Origin: Ensifer sp. PDNC004 | GTDB lineage: Bacteria > Pseudomonadota > Alphaproteobacteria > Rhizobiales > Rhizobiaceae | DNA length: 64,000 nucleotides | Direction of reading: 5' to 3' | Assembly (NCBI RefSeq): GCF_016919405.1 | Contig: NZ_CP070353.1 | Location: 496,001 to 560,000 of the forward strand | Shown: positions 33,512 to 43,035 of the stretch, piece after piece | Layout of the letters: every line of letters starts with the position of its first letter | Position numbering within the stretch: the stretch's first letter is position 1 | Made by a program: the position numbers and the translations under genes | Notes under the pieces: generated by a model | The model's database searches: none | Told to the model about the DNA's origin: nothing | Seen by the model: the letters and a program-made list of their open reading frames with translations, nothing else

Positions 33512-33720
33512 CGGGGCGGCAGGGCTGCCACCTCGCCGCCGGGCGACGCCGCGCAATCGATGCGCTTCGCACTCATGCCCAGATTTGTCGCTGAGGTGAA
33601 TTCCGATTTGCCGAAACATGGGTTACGTCTTGTGTGAACTTCTGCGCGGATCGCGCGTTCCGGCTTTTGTCAGCCGCACGTTCCGTCCCGCCCAGTCCCT
33701 TCGCTGAACCCGGATATTGC

Positions 33721-35496
33721 ATGACCGCCGATCAGTCCCTCGCGTTTATCGTCATCGGCGCCATGATGGCCTTCTTCATCTGGGGGCGGTTTCGATACGA
33801 CGTGATCGCCTGTTCGGCGCTGATGCTGGCGGTCGCCGTCGGCATCGTTCCCTACGATCATGCCTTCGATGGTTTCAGTGACGACATCGTCATCATCGTC
33901 GGCAGCGCCCTGATCGTCAGCGCGGGTGTGGCGCGCTCGGGCATCGTCGACGCCGCCATCCAGCGGTTCCTGCCGAACATCTCCTCGGTCCGCGCACAGC
34001 TCGCCCTGCTGGTCATCACGGTGACGGTGCTTTCCGCCTTCATCAAGAACATCGGGGCGCTGGCGATCATGCTGCCGGTCGCCTTCCAGTTTGCCCGGCG
34101 GTCGAATGTTCAGCCTTCCGCCTTCCTGATGCCGATGGCCTTCGGCTCGCTGATCGGCGGGCTCATGACCCAGGTCGGCACGTCGCCGAATATCGTCGTC
34201 TCGCGGGTGCGCCAGGAGCTGACCGGCGAGAGCTTCACGATGTTCGATTTCACGCCCGTCGGCGCGACGCTGGCGCTGGTCGGCTGCATCTTTCTGCTGT
34301 TTGCCTACAAGCTGGTGCCGCAGCGCACCAGCCAGCAGATTTCCGTGCATTCGGCGATCGAGATCACCGATTATACCTCCGAGGCGGTAGTCGCCGCCGG
34401 TTCGCCGGCGATCGGCAAGGCGCTCAGCAATCTGGTGAAACTCGGCGACGGCGGAGCCGTCGTCATCGCCATATTTCGCCGCGGCCTGCATCTGGCGCCG
34501 CTGCCCGACGTGACGCTCGAGGCCGACGACATCCTGCTTTTTGAAGGCGACCCGGGGGCACTCGATCGCATCGTCTCGCAAGGCAAGCTGAAGATTGCCG
34601 GCGACCGCGCACCGCATGGTCGGGAAAAGGCCGGCGACGAAATCGAGGCGATCGAAGCCGTCGTCGGCAGCGGATCGCCGCTCGAGGGCATGTCGGCGCA
34701 GCGCCTGGCGTTGTTCAACACCCACAATATCAACCTGCTTGCCGTCAGCCGCCAGGGCGAGAGACTGAAGCAGCGGCTCGGCAGCATTCGCTTGCGGGCA
34801 GGCGACATCATCGTGCTGCAGGGCGCGCGGCGCGAACTGACGCTCTTCCTCCAGGACTTCGGCTGTCTGCCGCTGGCGCAGCGCGAGATCCTGCTTGGTA
34901 CGACGCGAAAGGCGCCGCTGCCGCTTCTGGTTCTTGCGGCCGCTATGGGCTCGACGGCGGTCGGTCTCGTGCCGGTGCCGATCGCCTTCTTTGCGGCGGC
35001 TCTTGCCATGGTCGTCTTCCGCATCATCCCCTTGCGCGACTTCTATCGCTCGGTCGATGGGCCGATCCTGGTGATGCTGGCGGCGCTGATCCCGGTCAGC
35101 GATTCCTTGCGCACGACCGGGGGAACCGATGTCATAGCGCAGTGGCTCGGCACGGTTGCGGCCGGCCTGCCGCCGGCCGGCGCGCTGACGATCATCCTGC
35201 TCGCCGCCATGGCGGTGACGCCTTTCCTCAACAATGCGGCGACCGTGCTGGTCATGGCGCCGATCGCCGCCAGCTTTGCCGGTGCGCTCGGCTACAGGCC
35301 GGAAGCCTTCCTGATGGCGGTTGCCATCGGTGCCGGTTGCGATTTCCTGACACCGATCGGCCACCAGTGCAACACGCTGGTCATGGGGCCGGGCGGATAC
35401 AAGTTCAGCGACTATCCGCGCCTCGGCCTGCCGCTGTCGATCGTGATCGTCATCGTCAGCATCCCGGCGCTGATGCTGGTCTGGCCGCTGCGTTAG
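33721..35496 (+). CDS. SLC13-family permease with TrkA-C domains
   Basis: A 591-residue anion/cation symporter. N-terminal membrane block (LAFIVIGAMMAFFIWGRFRY; VTVLSAFIKNIGALAIMLPV; GGLMTQVGTSPNIVVSRVRQ) with the family's NxxA and GTSPN motifs. Two RCK-C/TrkA_C domains follow (about 215-400, e.g. LHLAPLPDVTLEADDILLFE). A second membrane block has AVTPFLNNAATVLVMAPIAA and IGHQCNTLVMGPGGY. Such proteins carry dicarboxylates, sulfate or similar ions; the substrate is not determinable. ATG 33721 chosen. Confidence 0.88.
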   Translation: MTADQSLAFIVIGAMMAFFIWGRFRYDVIACSALMLAVAVGIVPYDHAFDGFSDDIVIIVGSALIVSAGVARSGIVDAAIQRFLPNISSVRAQLALLVITVTVLSAFIKNIGALAIMLPVAFQFARRSNVQPSAFLMPMAFGSLIGGLMTQVGTSPNIVVSRVRQELTGESFTMFDFTPVGATLALVGCIFLLFAYKLVPQRTSQQISVHSAIEITDYTSEAVVAAGSPAIGKALSNLVKLGDGGAVVIAIFRRGLHLAPLPDVTLEADDILLFEGDPGALDRIVSQGKLKIAGDRAPHGREKAGDEIEAIEAVVGSGSPLEGMSAQRLALFNTHNINLLAVSRQGERLKQRLGSIRLRAGDIIVLQGARRELTLFLQDFGCLPLAQREILLGTTRKAPLPLLVLAAAMGSTAVGLVPVPIAFFAAALAMVVFRIIPLRDFYRSVDGPILVMLAALIPVSDSLRTTGGTDVIAQWLGTVAAGLPPAGALTIILLAAMAVTPFLNNAATVLVMAPIAASFAGALGYRPEAFLMAVAIGAGCDFLTPIGHQCNTLVMGPGGYKFSDYPRLGLPLSIVIVIVSIPALMLVWPLR

Positions 35497-35625
35497 GTGC
35501 GTGGCGGGGCTGGCTGCTGCGGACACGCGTGCTCTCGCAGAAATAGCCGTTACCGTGTACAGGTAGACGCGCGGTAGTGCCGCCGCAGGCTTGCCTATCC
35601 GTGAGGACCAAAGGGAGAAGACGGT

Positions 35626-36105
35626 ATGAGCCCCAAGCCCACCGGCCACGTCAGTGGCAACGACCTGATCCTGACGCGCACGTTTCGTGCCCCCATCGAC
35701 GATGTCTGGACGAGCGTGACAAGGTCCGAGAGCACCGCGCTGTGGTTCGGGCGCTGGGAAGGCGAGGCCGGTCCCGGCAAGACCGTGCGGCTGCAACTGC
35801 TCCATGAGAAAAGCCAGCCATGGACGGATGTCTTGATCGAGGAGTGCGCTGCGCCGCACCGCCTGGTCGTGGTGATGAAGGATGACGCCGGCGCGTGGCG
35901 GATCGAGCTGACATTCACGCAGAAGGGCGATGAGACCGAGTTGCAGCTGCTGCAGACGCTGAGCGACCCGAAGCTCGCAGGAGACGTCGGGCCGGGCTGG
36001 GAATACTACCTCGACATGCTGGTCGCGGTGCGCGCCGGCAAGCCCCTGCCGTCATTCTCGGACTATTATCCGTCGCAGAAGGCGCATTATCTGGAAGGCG
36101 TGTAG
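35626..36105 (+). CDS. SRPBCC (AHSA1-like) protein
   Basis: A 159-residue START/Bet v1-like fold protein. It begins with LILTRTFRAPIDDVWTSVTR, then WFGRWEGEAGPGKTV and the late GWEYYLDMLVAVRAGKPLPS helix, all typical of AHSA1/SRPBCC proteins that bind hydrophobic ligands. AAGGGAG before ATG 35626. Monocistronic, convergent with the aspT gene. Confidence 0.85.
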   Translation: MSPKPTGHVSGNDLILTRTFRAPIDDVWTSVTRSESTALWFGRWEGEAGPGKTVRLQLLHEKSQPWTDVLIEECAAPHRLVVVMKDDAGAWRIELTFTQKGDETELQLLQTLSDPKLAGDVGPGWEYYLDMLVAVRAGKPLPSFSDYYPSQKAHYLEGV

Positions 36106-36278
36106 ACCGAGCAGGCCTCCAATTGGACGGTCGCGTTCCATACACCGTTTGTGGCGTTGCCACTGCGGGCCACGCGGTTGTGTCGTAATGGGCGCGCGCG
36201 CCGCGGCAGCGGCGCTGTCCAGGGCGCTCCCTCACGATCGCAATTTGCTCGGAGCGGCACCGCCCCGAACCTCCCCGA

Positions 36279-37958
36279 TTACGCCAGCACGGTGACGAGC
36301 ACCGCGCCCCAGAGCGCGAGGAGAACGTTGCCGATCGCGTAGCCGAGACCGTAGCCGAGGGTCGGGACCTTGCTTCCGGCCGCCTCCTGCACGGCGGCAA
36401 GCGCCGGGGCCGACGTGCCGGCGCCACAGCAGGTGCCGGCGAGCACGCCTTCGTTCATGCGGAAGACCCAGCGGCCAAGCGCGAGCGCCGCGACATGCGA
36501 GATCGCGCAGATCAGGAAGCTGGCGATGACCAGTGCCGGGCCGGACTGGACGAGGCCGGCAACGAAGCTCGGGCCGGCGGAGATGCCGACGCAGGCAATG
36601 AAGGCGCAGAGCCCGACGCTGTCGAAGAACCAGAGCGTCGCCTCCGGCACGAAGCCGAAGGTGCGCCGCACCGAGCGCAGCCAGCCGGCGCAAAGGCCGG
36701 CAATCAGCACGCCGACGGCGACGCCGAGGCCGATTTCGAGCGCCCCGAGCTTCAGGGCGGGGATGCCGATGAGGCCGCCGAGGAAGATGAAGACGCCGAC
36801 GAAAACCATGTCGGTCGCCGTCGTCTCACGGTCGGCATAGCCCAGAAGCGTGGCCGCTTCCTCGACATGGCGCCTGGCGCCGGCAATCGACATCACATCG
36901 CCGCGGCGCACCGTCAGCCCGGGAAAGATCGGGATCGGCTGGCCGGCGCGCAGAATGCTGCGCAGGAACACCGAGCGCGATTCCGGCTGCTGCCGCAGCT
37001 GCCACAGGCGTTTTCCGGCGACATCCTTGTTCGTCACCACCACGTCCAGCACTTCGACGGGAATGTCGAGAAGGGTGCGGTCGTCGATTTCGGTGCCGAT
37101 CCGGCTGGAATATTCGACGAGGAAGCCGCGAAGGCCGGCAACGGCGATGACGTCTCCGGCCTGCAGGCGCTCCTTGGGTGCTGGGGTGATGATCTCCTCG
37201 GCCCGGCGGATCTGCTCGATATAGGCCTTCTGGTTTTCGGGGACCTTGGCTTCCGCTTCGGCAACAGTCAGTCCCACCAGGGCGTCGGCAATGACGAAAG
37301 CGCGCGCCTCGATCTCGCGGCGCGCCGTATCGCCGCCATTCTGCGGGGCGATCTTGAGCTCGGCTTCGAGCTCGGCGCAGGCGTCCTTCAGGCTGCGGCC
37401 GAACATCCGCGGCGCCAGTTGGGACTGGACGAGGATGGCGGTGACGACACCGACGAGATACGCGACCGCGAAGCCCGTCGCCACGGCGGATTCGAACTGG
37501 CTTGCCGCCTCCGGCGTCGGTGCCGTCTTGCGGAAGGTGTCGATCGCAACGCCGACGGTCGCCGATTCCGTCGCGCCCCCGGCAAGAACGCCTGCGGCCG
37601 TGCCGAGGTCAAAGCCGAAGAGCATGGAAAGCACGATCGCCACGCCGAGGGCGACGACGCAGAGCGTTACGGTCACGGCGATCTGCGGCAGGGCATCGGC
37701 GTTGAGGCTCTGGAAGAATTGCGGGCCGGTGCGGTAGCCGATGGCAAAAAGGAAGAGCAGGAAGAAGGCCTGCTTCACGTCGTTTGAAAGCTCGGCCCCG
37801 GTCTGGCCGATCAACACGCCGGCGAGCAGGCAGCCGGTGACCGCGCCAATCGTGACCCCGAAGACGGTGATCTTGCCGATCGCGTAGCCGATGCCGAGCG
37901 CCAGGAACAGGGCGAGTTCCGGATGCGCGCGCAGAATGCTGAACAGGTGATCGATCAC
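36279..37958 (-). CDS. aspT: AspT-type aspartate:alanine exchanger, copy 2
   Basis: A 559-residue antiporter. N-terminal membrane block (ELALFLALGIGYAIGKITVF; FFLLFLFAIGYRTGPQFFQS), two central RCK-C/TrkA_C domains (about 200-375), then a second membrane block (GTCCGAGTSAPALAAVQEAA; PTLGYGLGYAIGNVLLALWG). This is the AAE family layout. GTG start with GAGAGGAA. Last gene of the aspT-aspD-aspT set; AspT swaps aspartate in for alanine out, which drives a proton gradient when coupled to decarboxylation. Confidence 0.88.
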   Translation of the reverse strand: MIDHLFSILRAHPELALFLALGIGYAIGKITVFGVTIGAVTGCLLAGVLIGQTGAELSNDVKQAFFLLFLFAIGYRTGPQFFQSLNADALPQIAVTVTLCVVALGVAIVLSMLFGFDLGTAAGVLAGGATESATVGVAIDTFRKTAPTPEAASQFESAVATGFAVAYLVGVVTAILVQSQLAPRMFGRSLKDACAELEAELKIAPQNGGDTARREIEARAFVIADALVGLTVAEAEAKVPENQKAYIEQIRRAEEIITPAPKERLQAGDVIAVAGLRGFLVEYSSRIGTEIDDRTLLDIPVEVLDVVVTNKDVAGKRLWQLRQQPESRSVFLRSILRAGQPIPIFPGLTVRRGDVMSIAGARRHVEEAATLLGYADRETTATDMVFVGVFIFLGGLIGIPALKLGALEIGLGVAVGVLIAGLCAGWLRSVRRTFGFVPEATLWFFDSVGLCAFIACVGISAGPSFVAGLVQSGPALVIASFLICAISHVAALALGRWVFRMNEGVLAGTCCGAGTSAPALAAVQEAAGSKVPTLGYGLGYAIGNVLLALWGAVLVTVLA

Positions 37959-38100
37959 GCGGTGTTTCCTCTCGGTGCCAAGCCGAAGAATTCCGCTTCA
38001 GCTGGATAATGCGCTGGTTGCTGGGCCGGCGGAAGACGGTCGCCAGCCGGAAATGCGGAGATGCTTGCGGGCCGAAGGAAACGCTGGCCAGGCGTTGGGG

Positions 38101-38128
38101 AGGGCGGCCGACGGTTGCCGGCCGCCCT
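38101..38128 (-). terminator. Hairpin after aspD
   Basis: AGGGCGGCC / GGCCGCCCT, a 9-bp perfect stem around ACGG-rich loop, six bases past the aspD stop on the minus strand. It has no T-run, so it may be an attenuator or processing hairpin lowering expression of the downstream aspT. Confidence 0.45.
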
Positions 38129-38134
38129 TGGTGG

Positions 38135-39787
38135 TCAGCTGATTTTCAGGCCTTTCGCCGCCTGGTAGGTCTGGACGTAGCCGCGGGCGACCGAGCGCAC
38201 GGCGCGACCGATCTGCGAATAGGCGTCGTCATTGAGGTTGGCGAAGGAGACGCGCGCCGACCAGCTCGGCGCGTCGAAGCCCGAACCGTTGAGCAGCACG
38301 ATGCCGTGGTCCTCGGCAAGCCTGAAGGGGATGTCGAGCGGGTGGATGTTGTCCTTCACCCAGGTGACGACATCCTCACCGACATATTTGCGCAGCCAGA
38401 ATTCGAAGTCGATGATGCCGTAATAGTAGTCGAAATAGATGCCCGGATTGGACTCGACCCCCATGCCCTCGATCAGGTTCCAGAACCGCTTGGTGCAGAT
38501 GGCCATGCAGGCCTTCTGGTAGACCTTGTCGACATCCATCAGCTCGACCAGGCTGAAAAGCGACATCATCACCTGTTGCGGCAGCGACAGGCCGGCGGTG
38601 TGGTTCAGCGCCACGTCGCGGCTGTCGGCGACGATGCGGTCGATGAACTTCACGTCGCGCGGCTTCGGCGTCATCGCCTTGTAGCGCTTTTCGAGGAGCT
38701 TCTGGATCGGCTCGCCATGAGCCTTGATCTTCTCGTCGAAGATGTTGTCCTGCGCCACCGCGATGACGCCGAGGCGCCAGCCGGTGCAGCCAAAATACTT
38801 CGAGTAGGAATAGACGCCGATGGTGTTGCGCGGCAGATGGCCGAGCAGCGACTGGAAGCCCGGTACGAAGGTGCCGTAGACGTCGTCGGTGAGCACGATC
38901 AAGTCAGGGCGCTTCTTGTTGACCAGGTCGACGAGGCGCTTGATCGAATCCGGATCCATCGCAACGGCGGACGGGTTACCGGGGTTGACCAGGAAAAGCG
39001 CCTTTACCTTGGGGTTTTCGAGCGCCTTGATGTCTTCGTCGGTGAACTGGAAGCGGTCCTCCTGCTCGGCGCTGACATTGATGGTCTTGAGGTCGTAGTC
39101 CTCCAGTTCCGGCATTTCGAGATAAGGCGTGAAGATCGGCGTGCCGAGTGCGATCGTGTCGCCGGCGTTGAGCAGGCGAGCGTTCTTCAGGGCCTTGAAG
39201 ATGTAGCACATGGCAGCGGTGCCGCCTTCGACAGGGTAGAGATCGAATGTCGCCCTGGGTCGATGGCCGGCGCACATCGCCCACATCAGATATTCATGGG
39301 TGATGATCTCGTTGTGGTGCAGCGCGCGGTCGGGCACCGGATAGTTGTCGCCGATGATCGAATCCGTCAGCTCGTGCACAAAGGCGTCCGGATCGAAGTG
39401 AAAGGTCTTGATCGCGTAGTTGACGGCGTCGGAGAGCGTCTTTGCCGGCGGAACGCCTTCGTCCTCTTCGTCCCAGTCGGCGGTGCTTTGAAGCAGCTTC
39501 TTCGTCCACTTCTCAAACCGGGCATGGGCTCCGTCCTGCGGCGGCATGCCGGCGACACCGGCCTTCGGATCGTAATAGGCGCGCTTGGCTTCGGTCAGCG
39601 CGAACTGGCCGAGCAGGAAGAAGGCTTCGCGGGCGCGCGTCGCCGTCCAGTTCGGGTTGCCGCGGCCGGCATTGAGGAAGGCCTTGGCGGCCTTCTGGGA
39701 GCTCGTCTTGGCGAGCTTGATCAGTTCGTCCTTGATTTCGAACGGGCTGAGATCGGAGATGCTGTCGTAGAATTTTCTGTCCAACAT
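38135..39787 (-). CDS. aspD: Aspartate 4-decarboxylase (bifunctional, PLP)
   Basis: A 550-residue class I/II aminotransferase-fold enzyme making alanine and CO2 from aspartate. The N-terminal extension FYDSISDLSPFEIKDELIKL and NAGRGNPNW are family signatures. PLP Lys in YSYSKYFGCTGWRLG, LVNPGNPSAVAMDPDSIKR, and TDDVYGTF (PLP-binding Asp/Tyr). ATG 39787 is preferred over GTG 39796 because AGGGAG lies eight bases before it. Flanked on both sides by aspartate/alanine exchanger genes. Confidence 0.93.
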   Translation of the reverse strand: MLDRKFYDSISDLSPFEIKDELIKLAKTSSQKAAKAFLNAGRGNPNWTATRAREAFFLLGQFALTEAKRAYYDPKAGVAGMPPQDGAHARFEKWTKKLLQSTADWDEEDEGVPPAKTLSDAVNYAIKTFHFDPDAFVHELTDSIIGDNYPVPDRALHHNEIITHEYLMWAMCAGHRPRATFDLYPVEGGTAAMCYIFKALKNARLLNAGDTIALGTPIFTPYLEMPELEDYDLKTINVSAEQEDRFQFTDEDIKALENPKVKALFLVNPGNPSAVAMDPDSIKRLVDLVNKKRPDLIVLTDDVYGTFVPGFQSLLGHLPRNTIGVYSYSKYFGCTGWRLGVIAVAQDNIFDEKIKAHGEPIQKLLEKRYKAMTPKPRDVKFIDRIVADSRDVALNHTAGLSLPQQVMMSLFSLVELMDVDKVYQKACMAICTKRFWNLIEGMGVESNPGIYFDYYYGIIDFEFWLRKYVGEDVVTWVKDNIHPLDIPFRLAEDHGIVLLNGSGFDAPSWSARVSFANLNDDAYSQIGRAVRSVARGYVQTYQAAKGLKIS

Positions 39788-39844
39788 GATCCACACTCCC
39801 TGTGATCTGTGAATTGTGATCGGTGGTCCCGACTGTCGCCCGCC

Positions 39845-41533
39845 TCAGGCGAGCATGATGACGATGACGAGGCCGAAGATGGTGAGCAGCGTGTTGCCGA
39901 TGGCGTAGGGCATGCCGTAGCCAAGGGCGGGAACCTTGCTCTTGGCCGCCTCCTGGATCATGCCGAGCGCTGCCGTCGTCGTCCTGACCCCGGCGCAGGC
40001 GCCAAACAGGATCGCCGGGTGAAACTTGAAGACGTAGTGGCCGATGAGCACCGAGGCGATCATCGGGATCGAGGTTGCCACCACGCCCCAGATGAACAGC
40101 GATATGCCGACCTCCTGCAGACCCGCGACGAAGCCGGGTCCGGCGCCGATGCCGACGACGGCGATGAAGATGTTGAGGCCGAGCGTGTTCATCAGCCAGA
40201 GCGCCGGCGACGGGATCCGCCCGAAGGCGGGGTAGGTGGTGCGCAGCCAGCCGAGCACCAGGCCGGCCAAAAGCGCGCCGCCGGAAGTCGAAAGGCCGAT
40301 CGGGATGCCGCCGATCGTGATCGTAAGCGCCCCGATCATCGCGCCGATGAAGAGCCCCCAGCCGAGGAAGGCGATATCGGTCGTCTCGACGAGACGGTCG
40401 GCAAAGCCCAGCGCCTTGATCGCGGCTTCGACATGCTGCTTGGCCCCGCCGATGGTGACGATGTCGCCGCGCTCGACGGTGGTCCCGGGCAAGACCGGGA
40501 TCTCGACCAGCGAGCGGATGATCTTGCGGGCATAGACGCCGCGCGCCCAGTCCATGGTGCTGACTTCCGCAAGCGTCTTGCCGGCGAGCGCCTTGCTGGT
40601 CACGTAGACATCGAGGACTTCGGCTTCGGCATTCAGCAGTTCCTTGTCCTCGACCTCGACAAGCTTCGAATCGAGATTCTCGACGAGTAGGGCACGCCGG
40701 CCGGAGAAGGCGACGACGTCGCCGGGCTGCAGTACGGTGTTGCCGTCCGCTTCGATGATCTCGCTGCCGCGCCGGACCCGCTCGACATAGACGCGGATGC
40801 CGGGAAGCAGGTTCTTGACCGGCGTCCCGGTCAGGCCGCTTGCCGCATCGATCCGGTAGGCCCGAAGACCGAAGTCGTGGTAGGCGCTGGTGATGCCGGG
40901 CTCGGCGCTGGATGTGCCGCCGCCGAGCTTGGCCTCGTATTCCCGGCAGGCCGCCGGAAGGTCGATGCCGAGAAGCTTCGGACCGAGTTGGGCGAGGATG
41001 ATCGCCGAGCCGATCGTGCCCCAGATATACGTGACCGCGTAGGCGATCGGGATCTGGTCGGAGAAGGTCTTGGCCTGTTCCGGTGTCAGCCCCAGCGAGT
41101 TGATCTGGTCCGTGGCGACGCCGATAGCCGCCGAAATCGTCTGCGAACCGGCATACATGCCGGCGCCGTAGCCGAGCGGAAGCCCGGCGATTAGCGCGCA
41201 GAGATAGGGAACGATGAGGCAGAGCACGAGGACCGAGAGCGCAAAGGCGATCTGTTTCGGCCCGTCGGTGCTTAGGCCCCGCACGAATTGCGGGCCTACG
41301 CCGTAGCCGACGGCGAAGAGGAAGATCAGGAACAGGGTTGATTTCAGGTCACCGGAAACCTGGATGCCCAGCTGCCCGATGAGAACGCCCGCAAGCAGCG
41401 TGGCGGTGACATTTCCAAGGTTGAACCCCGCGACCTTGATCGGACCGATGAGGAAGCCGATGCCGAGGGCGAGGAAGACGGCGACGGGTGGATAGGTCCG
41501 AAGCGTGTCGACGAAAAAATCGATGGGGTTCAC
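39845..41533 (-). CDS. aspT: AspT-type aspartate:alanine exchanger, copy 1
   Basis: A 562-residue paralog of the protein at 36279. Membrane segments YPPVAVFLALGIGFLIGPIK and LFLIFLFAVGYGVGPQFVRG, central TrkA_C domains (DVVAFSGRRALLVENLDSKL; PVLPGTTVERGDIVTIGGAK), C-terminal GACAGVRTTTAALGMIQEAA and ALGYGMPYAIGNTLLTIFGL. GTG 41533 with AAGGGA. First gene of the operon; the two exchangers are clearly related but well diverged. Confidence 0.9.
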   Translation of the reverse strand: MNPIDFFVDTLRTYPPVAVFLALGIGFLIGPIKVAGFNLGNVTATLLAGVLIGQLGIQVSGDLKSTLFLIFLFAVGYGVGPQFVRGLSTDGPKQIAFALSVLVLCLIVPYLCALIAGLPLGYGAGMYAGSQTISAAIGVATDQINSLGLTPEQAKTFSDQIPIAYAVTYIWGTIGSAIILAQLGPKLLGIDLPAACREYEAKLGGGTSSAEPGITSAYHDFGLRAYRIDAASGLTGTPVKNLLPGIRVYVERVRRGSEIIEADGNTVLQPGDVVAFSGRRALLVENLDSKLVEVEDKELLNAEAEVLDVYVTSKALAGKTLAEVSTMDWARGVYARKIIRSLVEIPVLPGTTVERGDIVTIGGAKQHVEAAIKALGFADRLVETTDIAFLGWGLFIGAMIGALTITIGGIPIGLSTSGGALLAGLVLGWLRTTYPAFGRIPSPALWLMNTLGLNIFIAVVGIGAGPGFVAGLQEVGISLFIWGVVATSIPMIASVLIGHYVFKFHPAILFGACAGVRTTTAALGMIQEAAKSKVPALGYGMPYAIGNTLLTIFGLVIVIMLA

Positions 41534-42022
41534 TGCTGCTATTCCCTTCAGAAAGTTGAGTTTCCATCACTTCATTTCGGGATCTGCGCGGCTAAGTTGA
41601 GCTTGTTTTCGGATCTTGTCGATGCCCAATCTTAATTCCGGCAATTGTTGCCTCGGTCGTCGAAATTCTCAACCGGCATAGGGTTACGTGAGCGTAACGT
41701 ATGTTACATTTCAGCGGTTTTACTTGGGGTGCGCACTCGCAGGCGCCGCGATGCGTCCGCCGCCTGCAATCGAAAGACGGATGCGCGCGGCCGGATCGCG
41801 CCGGAACTTCAACTCTGGTGTTGTAATTCGTAATGTATCTCGCAACGTGAGGCATTAGGTATTTTCTCTTGGCTATGCTTGAACATACGGCTGGAGGCGC
41901 AAGGAATGATGGGCCTTTCTGCTTGCGATAGGGGCGACAGAACTTCGAAGGGTTGAGATGAAACGCGGCATCGTCGCCGCAAGCGCGGCCGGTTCGTAAG
42001 GTGACGAGGAGGGGGAGCAATG
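41534..42022. other. 489-base intergenic region between divergent genes
   Basis: No gene supported; ORFs across it are Arg/Cys-rich chance frames. It contains the GTTAC inverted-repeat cluster at 41683-41707, AT-rich stretches around 41815-41880 suitable for promoters, and the GGGGGAG site of the RidA-like gene. Confidence 0.6.
41683..41707. promoter_or_regulatory. Triple GTTAC half-site operator candidate
   Basis: Three alternating half-sites: GTTACG-TGAG-CGTAAC (perfect 6-bp inverted repeat, 41683-41698), then GTAAC-GTAT-GTTAC sharing its right arm (to 41707). It lies 150 bases before the aspT-aspD operon and 315 before the RidA-like gene. Confidence 0.45.
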
Positions 42023-42496
42023 ATGGATGAGGTTATCCGTAGGCTGGGGGCGCTTGGCGTTCAGCTTCCAACGCCGCCGAAGCCGCTCGGCGCCTATCGC
42101 GCGGTGATCGAGGCGGGCGAGATGCTTTATGTCTCGATGCAGGGGCCGCTGCTCGACGGGCGCTTCGTGCATACGGGGCTGCTCGGGCGCGACGTGACGA
42201 TCGACGAGGGGCGCAAGGCGGCCGAGCTGGCGGTGCTCAACGCGCTGGCGCAGATCCACGAACATCTCGGCCGTTTCGAGCGCATTCGCCAGATCGTCCG
42301 GCTTGAGGGGCATATCGCCTGCACCGAGGATTTCCTTGATCATCCGAAGGTGCTCGACGGCGCCTCCGAGTTTCTGGCTGCCGCCTTTGGCGAAAGGGCC
42401 GGCCATATCCGCTCCGTCTGCGGCGTGCGCAACCTGCCGGGCAACGCCGCGGTGGCGGTGACGCTGACGGCCGAGCTCTTTCCGCCGGAGTTCTGA
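42023..42496 (+). CDS. RidA/YjgF-like protein (RutC/atzF-type group)
   Basis: A 157-residue protein. Helix IRRLGALGVQLPTPPKPLGA, then YVSMQGPLLDG, KAAELAVLNALAQIHEHLG and VCGVRNLPGNAAVAVTLTAE, the YjgF-like fold of the longer subgroup (about 150 residues). The second of two adjacent ATGs (42023) has better spacing from GGGGGAG. Divergent from the asp operon; substrate unknown. Confidence 0.85.
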   Translation: MDEVIRRLGALGVQLPTPPKPLGAYRAVIEAGEMLYVSMQGPLLDGRFVHTGLLGRDVTIDEGRKAAELAVLNALAQIHEHLGRFERIRQIVRLEGHIACTEDFLDHPKVLDGASEFLAAAFGERAGHIRSVCGVRNLPGNAAVAVTLTAELFPPEF

Positions 42497-42694
42497 GGCG
42501 GCACGGCCGCCTGTCGGCCGCAAGGCGGATTTCGGCCGTGGAGCGTCGGATCGTGTCCGACGCTCAATTTTCGGCTTGCATGATGTAATGTTATTTAATA
42601 ACGAATTGTGCATGACGATACGCCGCATGTTGATAGATCCTTCCCGCCTATGCCGTGCGGTTGTCTCCCCCGCCGATTCATGCGAGGAAGGCGG

Positions 42695-42885
42695 TGATGG
42701 TGCTGCGTCCGCGACAATGCGGAGGCGGCTGAAAAGGGAACACGGAACGGACGACCCTGATGGGGCCGAAACCGTGGCTGCCCCCGCAACTGTGAGCGGA
42801 AAGCGCATTCACACCATGTCACTGGCGATCAGCCGGGAAGACGTGGATGCGCCACGACCCGCGAGCCAGGAGACCTGCCATCGAA
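42695..42885 (+). ncRNA. Cobalamin riboswitch
   Basis: Conserved B12-riboswitch elements in order: GGCTGAAAAGGGAAC (42726-42740), GCCGAAACCGTGGCTGCCCC, CGCAACTGTGAGCGG, the B12-box region CACCATGTCACTGG with GCCGGGAAGACG, and the closing GAGCCAGGAGACCTGCC (42863-42879). It lies 120 bases before the DUF1636 gene and should repress this importer operon when adenosylcobalamin is abundant. Confidence 0.92.
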
Positions 42886-42915
42886 CCGATCAACCACAAC
42901 GGACGGGGTGTTCCG

Positions 42916-43035
42916 ATGGAAAAGAACTGGCTTTCGCACGACGGCTATCCGTCCTTCTGCCGTTTCGCCATCTCTTGCCGTCAGTCCGGCGGAGGGCAGG
43001 AATGGCTGAGCCGAATTTCCGACAGCACAAGATAA
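42916..43035 (+). CDS. Possible 39-residue leader ORF downstream of the riboswitch
   Basis: ATG 42916 with GGGG upstream opens MEKNWLSHDGYPSFCRFAIS and ends at TAA 43033, overlapping the DUF1636 start by 34 bases in another frame. It could couple translation of the next gene to the riboswitch, or be chance. No family recognised. Confidence 0.25.
   Translation: MEKNWLSHDGYPSFCRFAISCRQSGGGQEWLSRISDSTR

Noticed and set aside
31988..33619. 543-residue minus-strand frame opposite GYF_2-RDD gene 2
   Set aside because: Shadow of the real gene, biased toward Arg, Gln and His; no domain.
33670..35859. 729-residue open frame on the minus strand
   Set aside because: It mirrors the SLC13 permease gene; the translation is rich in Arg, Asp, His and Gln with no motifs, as expected for the antisense of a GC-rich membrane-protein gene.
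36495..37787. 430-residue plus-strand frame opposite the second aspT
   Set aside because: Shadow translation rich in Ala, Asp, Glu and Arg, no recognisable domain; the exchanger on the other strand has clear motifs.
38009..39805. 598-residue open frame opposite aspD
   Set aside because: Antisense of a strongly supported enzyme gene; repetitive Arg/Val/Asp composition and no ribosome site.
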